Shown here in pieces: positions 1 to 6,424 of a DNA stretch of 64,000 nucleotides. Source of the DNA: Convivina praedatoris (GTDB lineage: Bacteria; Bacillota; Bacilli; Lactobacillales; Lactobacillaceae); contig NZ_CAKOET010000003.1 of assembly GCF_933208495.1 (NCBI RefSeq), positions 186,001 through 250,000 on the forward strand. Reading direction: 5' to 3'. How positions within the stretch are numbered: the first letter of the stretch is position 1; the number at the start of each line of letters is the position of its first letter. The position numbers were made by a program, and so were the translations under genes. The notes below the pieces were generated by a model. That model was not told the DNA's origin, searched no databases, and saw only the letters and a list, made by a program, of their open reading frames with translations.

Positions 1-2
1 TA

Positions 3-12
3 TAGCGATATG
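3..12. promoter_or_regulatory. Possible half-site of the ArsR operator
   Basis: TAGCGATATG here is identical to the right half of the dyad just upstream of the arsR-type gene (381-390). It lies past that gene's 3' end and may control the next gene outside the window. The other half would be off the edge, so this is tentative. Confidence 0.3.
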
Positions 13-39
13 TGTTATAAAAAATAAAAATAAACAGCG

Positions 40-360
40 CTATAAATCACGCTGGATATTCTTACCTAAATTTTGAATCATTGACTCATTTCGACGATAA
101 TAGGTCCACTTGCCATGTCGTTCTGTCTGTACTAAATCAACTTGCACTAATATTTTTAAATAATTTGAAATAGTTGATTGGGACAAGCCGGAACGAATAA
201 CAATCGAAGAACCACAAACACCGCCAAAATGTTGCAGCATATATCGGATATTTTCAACCGGCACATCGGTAAATTCAACTTCTGGTTTTTTTAGCCAAGC
301 AAGTATATCAATTCGAGTTTGATTAGCTAAGGCTTTAAATATATTTTCATCTAACTTCAT
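40..360 (-). CDS. ArsR-family winged-helix transcriptional regulator
   Basis: A 106-residue protein with the compact ArsR/SmtB layout: an N-terminal helix opening with KALANQTRIDILAWL, then a recognition-helix region with GLSQSTISNYLKIL at about residues 58-71, and a wing ending TERHGKWTYYRR. Proteins of this family repress their own gene and often a neighbouring detoxification or efflux gene. One Cys (in FGGVCGSS) lies just before the recognition helix; there is no clear CxC metal site, so the signal need not be a metal. The Shine-Dalgarno (AGGA) is very close to the ATG. An 18-bp dyad lies directly upstream, which supports autoregulation. The regulated target is not visible in the window. 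Confidence 0.8.
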   Translation of the reverse strand: MKLDENIFKALANQTRIDILAWLKKPEVEFTDVPVENIRYMLQHFGGVCGSSIVIRSGLSQSTISNYLKILVQVDLVQTERHGKWTYYRRNESMIQNLGKNIQRDL

Positions 361-370
361 ATTCCTATTA

Positions 371-388
371 TATCGTTATTTAGCGATA
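371..388. promoter_or_regulatory. Dyad operator upstream of the ArsR gene
   Basis: TATCGTTATTTAGCGATA is an 18-bp imperfect palindrome with one mismatched pair, lying 11 bp before the start codon. ArsR-family repressors typically bind such short dyads over their own promoter. Half of it recurs at 3-12. Confidence 0.5.
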
Positions 389-397
389 TGTAAATAT

Positions 398-1426
398 TTA
401 GTATTTATCCCAGCCAGTTAAGGTTACCTTGCCCATCATTTTACCTGACTCAACATCGGCGTGAGCCTTTCGTAAATTAACGGCATTGATGGGCTGGTAG
501 TATTTAGTCTGAATTGAAACCAGTTTTTCTTGATCATAGAGTTGGGTTAAGTGATTTAAAATCTCGTGTTGGGAAATCATGCTATCGAGTTGATAGTAAG
601 ACTTGCTGTACATCCACTCCCAAGCAAAGGTTACCCTTTTTTTAGTCAATTTCTGTAAATCAATCAACCGATGATTTTCGGTAGTGGCGGCAACATGACC
701 ATCGGGTTTAATTAACTTAGCAATCTCATTCCAATGGGCATCCAAATTATTCAAGTTCAAAATATAATCTACATATGGCATCTCTTTAGTTCGAATTTGA
801 TTAACTAAATTCTGATGGTGATCAACGACTTGGTCAGCTCCAAGCATTTGAACCCAGGCAATTGAATCTGGACGTGAGGCAGTGGCAATCACTTTAAGAC
901 CGGCTAGCTTGGCTAATTGGATTGCCATAGAACCCACACCACCAGCCCCATTAATGATTAAAATAGTCTGATTATGGTTATCCCAACCAACCTTTAGCTG
1001 TTCAAATAGTGATTCGTAAGCGGTTAGACCTACTAGCGGGATGGCCGCTGCTTGCTGGTCATTTAAAGACTGAGGTGCTGAACCAACAATCCGTTCATCA
1101 ACAACTTGCTGCTGGGCATTACTACCACTTCGTTTAAAATCTCCGGCATACCATACGCGGTCACCAACTTTAAAGAGGGTCGCCTGCTCTCCGACTGCTA
1201 GCACGCGACCAACTGCATCCCATCCAATTACCTTTGGATGGACAAAACGCGTAGATCGACCACTTTTTCGGACATAGGTATCAACCGGATTGACAGACAC
1301 ACCATCCACTGCAACTAATAGATCATGGGGCTGTAATTTTGGTTCATTAATTAAAACATTCTGAAAACTATTTTCATTAGAAATTGGTAAATGTTGGTAA
1401 AAACCAACCGCTTTTATCTTTGTCAT
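398..1426 (-). CDS. Zinc-independent MDR-family NADPH:quinone-type oxidoreductase
   Basis: A 342-residue medium-chain dehydrogenase/reductase of the quinone-oxidoreductase/ZADH type. The N-terminal GroES-like domain has VDGVSVNPVDTYVRK and VIGWDAVGRV. The nucleotide-binding Rossmann motif is INGAGGVGSMAIQLAK near residue 160. The catalytic-zinc cysteine/histidine pattern of alcohol dehydrogenases is absent, so a zinc-free NADPH-dependent reductase of quinones or enones is likely. The start at 1426 is chosen over an ATG 45 bp upstream because AAAGGGGTG lies at the right distance. It is divergent from an HxlR regulator, a pairing known for redox or electrophile stress reductases; regulation by that neighbour is inferred. 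Confidence 0.8.
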   Translation of the reverse strand: MTKIKAVGFYQHLPISNENSFQNVLINEPKLQPHDLLVAVDGVSVNPVDTYVRKSGRSTRFVHPKVIGWDAVGRVLAVGEQATLFKVGDRVWYAGDFKRSGSNAQQQVVDERIVGSAPQSLNDQQAAAIPLVGLTAYESLFEQLKVGWDNHNQTILIINGAGGVGSMAIQLAKLAGLKVIATASRPDSIAWVQMLGADQVVDHHQNLVNQIRTKEMPYVDYILNLNNLDAHWNEIAKLIKPDGHVAATTENHRLIDLQKLTKKRVTFAWEWMYSKSYYQLDSMISQHEILNHLTQLYDQEKLVSIQTKYYQPINAVNLRKAHADVESGKMMGKVTLTGWDKY

Positions 1427-1483
1427 TTTATGGCACCCCTTTACAATTAGGTTAGACCAATCGTAGGCCAAAAAGAAGACGTA

Positions 1484-1512
1484 AATTTAAAAACACCAGG
1501 TGCACTTAAATT
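1484..1512. promoter_or_regulatory. Dyad between MDR oxidoreductase and HxlR genes
   Basis: A 29-bp palindrome: outer arms AATTTAA/TTAAATT and a core CACCAGGTG centred on 1498, with three unmatched positions on each side between core and arms. It sits between divergent genes and is the best candidate operator for the HxlR regulator. Confidence 0.55.
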
Positions 1513-1575
1513 CACCCTAAAGTTTCTTCTTATGAATGATAAAATTAGGCTTAATACAAGTTGGTTGAGGTTTAT

Positions 1576-1923
1576 ATGCGTAAAATTTATGACTGTGATC
1601 GTGGTTGTCCAGTACAAAATACCCTACAATTTATTGCGGGCAAATGGAAAAGTGTTATCTTATATCATCTATTTAAGGCGGAAGTGCTACGTTTTTCCGA
1701 ACTGCAACGGAGACTCCCCTATGTTTCTAAGCGCATGCTAGCTAAACAGCTAGCTGAATTGGAAGCTGACGGTCTTATTATTAAGAGGATTTATCCAGTG
1801 ATTCCAGTAAAAACCGAGTACCGTTTAAGTGACTTCGGTCAAAGTTTTCAGCCCGTGATTTTTGCCATGGAAGCTTGGGGAGAAAATTACATAAAAAAGT
1901 CATATCAAGGCTCATCTCGATGA
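1576..1923 (+). CDS. HxlR-family transcriptional regulator
   Basis: A 115-residue winged-helix protein with hallmarks of HxlR/YodB regulators: the N-terminal cysteine motif CDRGCPVQNTLQFIAGKWK, then LRFSELQRRLPYVSKRMLAKQL as the helix-turn-helix region, and a wing ending PVKTEYRLSDFG. The conserved early Cys is the redox or electrophile sensor in characterised relatives (YodB, HypR). The ATG at 1576 is preferred to the TTG at 1561 because GAGG precedes it and family proteins start just before this cysteine motif. It is divergent from the MDR oxidoreductase, probably its target. A very strong hairpin overlaps the last codons and serves as terminator. Confidence 0.88.
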   Translation: MRKIYDCDRGCPVQNTLQFIAGKWKSVILYHLFKAEVLRFSELQRRLPYVSKRMLAKQLAELEADGLIIKRIYPVIPVKTEYRLSDFGQSFQPVIFAMEAWGENYIKKSYQGSSR

Positions 1924-1940
1924 GCCTTGATATGACTTTT
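1895..1940. terminator. Bidirectional terminator, 21-bp perfect stem
   Basis: The arms at 1895-1915 and 1920-1940 are perfectly complementary over 21 bp around a CTCG loop and end in T-runs on both strands. It lies between the convergent HxlR and APC permease genes; the left arm is inside the HxlR coding end and the stop codon is in the right arm. Confidence 0.9.
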
Positions 1941-1952
1941 GCTGTTAGTATT

Positions 1953-3353
1953 TTAATCAGACAATTTCGAGTGTTTAATTCCATAAGCAAAGTAAACTAT
2001 CAAACCAATGACTAACCAGATGGCCACTGAAATCTTAGTTGCATCCGGCAACATGATAATAAAGTAAATACTGGCTAAACCAGCACAGACTGGCAGAACA
2101 GGATACCAAGGCATTTTGAAACCTGTATTGGTAATGTCATTGCGTTTTCTTAGGGGGATAATACCAAATGACATCCCGGCAAAGGCCAATAAGGTCCCTG
2201 CATTAATCAATGAGGCTAATTGCTCCAGTGGAACCACCCCTGCAAAGAAGGCTTGAACAATCAGGGCGATTATAATAGCGTTTTTAGGTACCTTGTATTT
2301 GGGATCAATTTTCCCCATTTTACCTGATAATAATCCGTCCCGACCTAGTGCGTAGACCAAGCGTGAACCACCAAAGAACATTGTTAGCATGGCAGTAAAA
2401 ATACCAAAAAGAGCACCAACAGTAATGACTTTATTCCAACCATCCAAGTGGGCCAAATGTAGCGCATACGCCGCTGGGTCATCAACATTTAAATGTGTAT
2501 ATGGCACCATACCAACCAATACCAGTGAAAAGACAACATATAAAATCACGGCAATAATAACGGTTCCTAAAATACCACGGATGATATTTTTCTGCGGATT
2601 GACTGTTTCAGCTGAGTTAGAAGCTAAGGCATCAAAACCAATAAAGGCAAAGAAAACCGTTGCTGCAGCCGTTGAAATACCGCCTAATCCTAGCCATGAA
2701 CTATGGAACTCTGCTGGATAAAATGGCACATAGTTACTTGATTTGATATAGAAAGCACCCAAACCAATAAACAATAAAATAATAGCAACTTTAACAATGA
2801 CTGCTATATTTTCAACTTTTTTAGATAACTCCGATCCACGCGCGACAATAAAGGCAATGACTAAGATAATTAACACCGCAGTAATATTAATCACACCGCC
2901 ATCCATTGGACCGCTTTGTAACGCCTTTGGTAAGTGAACGCCGACAGCATCTAAAATGTTATTGTTAAAGTATGCTGCAAAGCCAGTTGCTTCGGCCGAT
3001 ACAGCTAAGAAATACTCTAAAATTAAAGCCCAGCCTAACATCCAGCCGATAATTTCTCCGTAAACAACGGTAGCAAAAGAATAGGCTGAACCAGCAATGG
3101 GCATGGCCGAAGAAAATTCAGCATAAGCCATCCCCACAATCCCAGACAATAACGCCGCAATAAAAAAGGCAATGGCTACGGCAGGACCTGCGTGTTGAGC
3201 AGCTTCATGTCCTGGTAAAATAAAAATTCCCGTTCCAATGACTGCGCCAATTCCAAGCCCAATTAAGTCCCATGGACCCAATGTTCTTTTTAATTGTGAA
3301 TCAGCTTTCAAGTAATTATCGACTGATTCTTTACGAAATATCCTACTTATCAT
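1953..3353 (-). CDS. APC-superfamily amino acid permease (YfnA/CAT-like)
   Basis: A 466-residue integral membrane protein with about 12 hydrophobic segments. The APC signature GLGIGAVIGTGIFILPG lies near the N-terminus and FFAFIGFDALASNSAET in the middle, as in the cationic amino acid transporter branch (B. subtilis YfnA). It probably imports an amino acid with protons; the substrate cannot be read from sequence. The start at 3353 is chosen because GGGGGAAAG sits just upstream; the frame stays open another 48 codons but that stretch is not membrane-like and overlaps the divergent regulator promoter. A LysR gene is divergent and is the probable regulator. The 5' leader can form a strong hairpin. 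Confidence 0.88.
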   Translation of the reverse strand: MISRIFRKESVDNYLKADSQLKRTLGPWDLIGLGIGAVIGTGIFILPGHEAAQHAGPAVAIAFFIAALLSGIVGMAYAEFSSAMPIAGSAYSFATVVYGEIIGWMLGWALILEYFLAVSAEATGFAAYFNNNILDAVGVHLPKALQSGPMDGGVINITAVLIILVIAFIVARGSELSKKVENIAVIVKVAIILLFIGLGAFYIKSSNYVPFYPAEFHSSWLGLGGISTAAATVFFAFIGFDALASNSAETVNPQKNIIRGILGTVIIAVILYVVFSLVLVGMVPYTHLNVDDPAAYALHLAHLDGWNKVITVGALFGIFTAMLTMFFGGSRLVYALGRDGLLSGKMGKIDPKYKVPKNAIIIALIVQAFFAGVVPLEQLASLINAGTLLAFAGMSFGIIPLRKRNDITNTGFKMPWYPVLPVCAGLASIYFIIMLPDATKISVAIWLVIGLIVYFAYGIKHSKLSD

Positions 3354-3370
3354 TTTCTTTCCCCCGTAGT

Positions 3371-3408
3371 CATTATTAATGCTCCTGTTCATTAGGAACT
3401 TAATAATG
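3371..3408 (-). promoter_or_regulatory. Strong hairpin in the APC permease leader
   Basis: CATTATTAA (3371-3379) and TTAATAATG (3400-3408) form a perfect 9-bp inverted repeat. A nested TCCT/AGGA pairing lies inside. It sits 17 bp upstream of the permease start codon, directly before its Shine-Dalgarno, so it may act as an RNA hairpin or as a protein-binding dyad. Confidence 0.5.
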
Positions 3409-3423
3409 GTATCAATGCTAATT

Positions 3424-3442
3424 AGATTAGTAAAATTAATCT
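3424..3442. promoter_or_regulatory. Candidate LysR-binding dyad
   Basis: AGATTA-N7-TAATCT lies between the divergent APC permease and LysR genes. LysR-type regulators bind interrupted dyads of T-N11-A type in this position. Assignment is by position and symmetry only. Confidence 0.4.
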
Positions 3443-3473
3443 TTTTAATGAAAACATTAGGAATAATAATCAA

Positions 3474-4349
3474 ATGAATCGTTTTTTCGTTTTTCAAAAA
3501 ATAATTGAAACTGGCAGTTTTACCAAAACAGCCAAAGAACTAGGCTATACTCAATCGGCCATTAGCCAAACCGTCGCAAATTTAGAGAAAGAATTTGATC
3601 TGGTACTTTTAAAACGTTCTCGTAAAGGTATCCATCTAACTCCTGCTGGACACAAATTATATCCAGAATTTCAAAAAATAACACGACAATATTTGGACAT
3701 GAAAGAAATGGCTGACCATCTTAAAGGTCTAGAAACTGGGACTGTGCGAATTGGTGCTAGCAATAGTATTTCCCGTTATTGGTTACCAGCTTTAATTAAG
3801 GGCTTTGAGGACCAATATCCACAAGTTCACTTTACTTTATATCAAGGTGATTACGATGAAATTAAAGATGATATTTTAGCAGGACGCGTGGACTTTGGCT
3901 TCTTAAAACAAACTTTAAATGGTGGTTTAAAAACTATTCCTCTTAAAAAAGAGCGTTTACTGGCCGTAATGGCTTCCAACCATCCCCTTGCCCAGCAAAA
4001 AATTGTTAGTTTACAAGATTTAACACAGCAGTCAAATAATATTATTTTAATTCCAGAGGGTTCTCATAGCGATGTCACCCTAGCCTTTGATCAAATTGGC
4101 GTAAATCCTCACATTAAAGATCAAATTCAAGATGATTATACCGTCATGGCCATGGTGGAAGCCGGATTAGGCGTTAGTCTCGTTTCAGAATTAATGGTTG
4201 GTAATTCAGATTTTAAAATTGCCCACGCCGCAACAGTACCTGAAATCGTTCAGTCAATTGAAATCGCCTATCTTAATCAGAGCAGCCTATCAATTACCAG
4301 TAAAAATTTCATTCACTATGTTGTTACTAAAAAAGAACAATTACCTTAA
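3474..4349 (+). CDS. LysR-family transcriptional regulator
   Basis: A 291-residue protein. The N-terminal winged helix-turn-helix (residues 1-60) contains GSFTKTAKELGYTQSAISQT, and an effector-binding domain begins near residue 90 with GTVRIGASNSISRYWLPALI. This is the standard LTTR length and layout. The effector domain is of the substrate-binding-protein type, so a small metabolite, possibly an amino acid, is the likely coinducer. It is divergent from the APC permease across 120 bp containing two dyads, which points to regulation of that permease. The Shine-Dalgarno is weak and distant (AGGA). Confidence 0.88.
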   Translation: MNRFFVFQKIIETGSFTKTAKELGYTQSAISQTVANLEKEFDLVLLKRSRKGIHLTPAGHKLYPEFQKITRQYLDMKEMADHLKGLETGTVRIGASNSISRYWLPALIKGFEDQYPQVHFTLYQGDYDEIKDDILAGRVDFGFLKQTLNGGLKTIPLKKERLLAVMASNHPLAQQKIVSLQDLTQQSNNIILIPEGSHSDVTLAFDQIGVNPHIKDQIQDDYTVMAMVEAGLGVSLVSELMVGNSDFKIAHAATVPEIVQSIEIAYLNQSSLSITSKNFIHYVVTKKEQLP

Positions 4350-4353
4350 CAAT

Positions 4354-4391
4354 AAAAGACTAACTACCACAAATGTGATAATTAGTCTTTT
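4354..4391. terminator. Bidirectional terminator between lysR and HAD gene
   Basis: AAAAGACTAA (4354-4363) and TTAGTCTTTT (4382-4391) are perfectly complementary, with A-runs and T-runs on each side, between convergent genes. Confidence 0.8.
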
Positions 4392-4400
4392 CACTTAATT

Positions 4401-5036
4401 TTAAAGTAAGTCAGTAGTCACTTGAATTAGATAATCGGGATTTTCTGCTTGCAAACTAGCCACATCGTGCGCTCCCCAGGTTACTCCACAGGTATGAGCT
4501 TGGGCTGCCTTGCCCATCTGTAAGTCAAAAATGGCATCGCCAATCATAATTGATTCTTCTGGATTTAACTGCCATTTTTCTAAAATAGCCAAAACACCAT
4601 CTGGTGCAGGTTTAAAGGCTGTGACCATGTCTGATCCCAGAATATCTTGAAAATATTCAGCAATTCCTAGAGTATGTAAGTTCCTCATTAAGGAATCGGA
4701 TCGTTTACTAGAAACAACAAAAAGTTGTTTTCCTTCAGCAACTAGCTGCGCTAAGGTTGATTGCATACCATCAAATGAAGTAATATGCTCGCTTTCAAAT
4801 TCACGATAATATTGCCGAAATACATTTAACAAAGCCTCAAACTCAGATTCTGTAAAATGATGATTTTCCGCCATCTTCTTAAAAGATACTTCGATGGGAA
4901 TACCCATATAATAGTTGATTTGTGCTGTCGTTGGTGCAACTAAACCAACTTTTTGAAAGGCCGCTTTCGTCGCTAGTTGGGCTGCTTCTTCCGAATTAGC
5001 CAGCGTACCATCAAAATCGAATAAGTAATTTTTCAC
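4401..5036 (-). CDS. HAD-superfamily hydrolase, phosphoglycolate-phosphatase-like
   Basis: A 211-residue haloacid-dehalogenase fold phosphatase. Motif I is FDFDGTLANS at the N-terminus, with Asp nucleophile and acid; motif II is VVSSKRSD; the lysine of motif III is in AFKPAPDGV; motif IV is IMIGDAIFDLQMG. The helical cap between motifs I and II makes it subclass I, as in Gph, beta-phosphoglucomutase or PpaX. The substrate is not determinable. Translation starts at a GTG, supported by GGGAG seven bases upstream. It stands alone between a terminator and the promoter of the next divergent gene. Confidence 0.82.
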   Translation of the reverse strand: MKNYLFDFDGTLANSEEAAQLATKAAFQKVGLVAPTTAQINYYMGIPIEVSFKKMAENHHFTESEFEALLNVFRQYYREFESEHITSFDGMQSTLAQLVAEGKQLFVVSSKRSDSLMRNLHTLGIAEYFQDILGSDMVTAFKPAPDGVLAILEKWQLNPEESIMIGDAIFDLQMGKAAQAHTCGVTWGAHDVASLQAENPDYLIQVTTDLL

Positions 5037-5173
5037 TATGAACTCCCAAGTTTTGATAATGCTAGTTTAAACCAAAAAATGAACATAAAAAGTGATTGCT
5101 AGAATTGTAGGTAACTTATTGGCAACTTTAATTTTTAAATTCAATAACATTTGATACGAATTAAAGGTAATTA

Positions 5174-5198
5174 AGGTATTCTCACTAGTAAAATACCT
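5174..5198. promoter_or_regulatory. Inverted repeat upstream of the DUF3290-DUF421 promoter
   Basis: AGGTATT (5174-5180) and AATACCT (5192-5198) form a perfect dyad. A -10 like TATAAT lies at 5222-5227, so the dyad would sit just upstream of the -35 region. The protein that binds it is unknown. Confidence 0.35.
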
Positions 5199-5271
5199 AA
5201 GAACCCATTCTTTAATCGCGCTATAATGTTAACGTTATTTAACTAAAACCGTAATTTAAGGAAAAGAGATT

Positions 5272-6384
5272 ATGAATTTATACACTTATAATTTTTTAAA
5301 CCAAAATCATAGCACAATGGATTACATCTTTCTATTTTTGGTAATCGGGGTTGGTTTAATTTTTGCTTTTTCAGTTTATAAATACTTAAAAAATCGAAGT
5401 GATTTAAAATTTAGAGATTTATTTATTTTACTGTCACTCGTCGTGGCTTTTATTATTGGCGTCCAAATTAATAACATCAATAGTAATAGTTTATCTAACA
5501 GTCACGAAGTTGCCCATCTTTTAAAACAAATTAGCCATGATCAAAATGTTTCTACAAATGATATCTACGCTGATTCTACCAATTTGTCTGATGGCATGCT
5601 TATTAAAGTGAAAAATCAATATTACACAGTACAATTAGACAACAAACACACCGGTTATCGACTAGCCGAAACAAAATCACTTGCATCAGAAAATATTAAT
5701 TACATTACTAAGAACAGTATTTCTTTTAATCTAGCTGATAATAATTATGTCACTTTAGGACTGAAGTTATTAATTGGTTTTATTATGATTGTGGTACAAA
5801 TTAACCTGTCCGGTAAATCTAACCTATCTCAATCAACCGTAATTGACCAAATGCAAAACTATGTTTTGGGAGGTATCATCGGAGGAATGATTTATAGCCA
5901 AACAATTACCATTTTAGAATTTACACTGGTCCTACTATTATGGTCAATTATTATTTTCAGTAGTCGTTTTATGTCACAGAATACTAAAATTTTCCATCAT
6001 TTATTGATTGGAAATCCTTTCACGGTAATTAAGAACGGTAAAGTTGACGTGGCAGCCATCCTTAGAGCAGGAATGACAGCTGATGATTTATTGTTTAACT
6101 TGCGAACCAGTGGGATTCACAATATTCATGATATTGATGAAGCCGTATTCGAACGTAATGGTTCAATTACTGTATCTGATGACGATAGTCAGCGCGTATA
6201 CTCCATAATTGTTGATGGTAATATCAATGACAACGAGCTTAAAGCTGCTCACTTAAATCAAACTGTTTTAAAAGAACATTTGCAAATTAATGGGCAACAA
6301 TATGCTTCTGATCAAATTTTCTTAGGTCAGTTTCAAAATGGAGAATTTTACTTATTACCCTACCCTAATCAAGAACAGGAATAG
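5272..6384 (+). CDS. DUF3290-DUF421 (YetF-like) fusion membrane protein
   Basis: A 370-residue protein that reads as two families joined. Residues 1-150 resemble DUF3290: two N-terminal membrane segments, then a small extracytoplasmic domain with DQNVSTNDIYADSTNLSDGM. Residues about 158-365 resemble DUF421/YetF: LGLKLLIGFIMIVVQINLSG, VLGGIIGGMIYS, a third membrane segment, then the soluble part with NPFTVIKNGKVDVAAILRAG. In many lactobacilli and streptococci these are two adjacent genes; here one open frame covers both with no stop or internal start. No enzymatic role is known. A terminator follows. Both families are recognised from memory, not by a search. Confidence 0.75.
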   Translation: MNLYTYNFLNQNHSTMDYIFLFLVIGVGLIFAFSVYKYLKNRSDLKFRDLFILLSLVVAFIIGVQINNINSNSLSNSHEVAHLLKQISHDQNVSTNDIYADSTNLSDGMLIKVKNQYYTVQLDNKHTGYRLAETKSLASENINYITKNSISFNLADNNYVTLGLKLLIGFIMIVVQINLSGKSNLSQSTVIDQMQNYVLGGIIGGMIYSQTITILEFTLVLLLWSIIIFSSRFMSQNTKIFHHLLIGNPFTVIKNGKVDVAAILRAGMTADDLLFNLRTSGIHNIHDIDEAVFERNGSITVSDDDSQRVYSIIVDGNINDNELKAAHLNQTVLKEHLQINGQQYASDQIFLGQFQNGEFYLLPYPNQEQE

Positions 6385-6388
6385 TACC

Positions 6389-6417
6389 AAAAAAAGACGT
6401 CAATTGGCGTCTTTTTT
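6389..6417. terminator. Bidirectional terminator
   Basis: A GACG(T)C/(G)CGTC stem around AATT, flanked by an A-run on the left and a T-run on the right, between the convergent fusion gene and the uvrA-like gene. Confidence 0.8.
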
Positions 6418-6424
6418 CTAACTT

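Noticed and set aside
3354-3497. 48-codon N-terminal extension of the APC permease
   Set aside because: It crosses the leader hairpin and the divergent promoter, and a strong ribosome site lies at the internal ATG.
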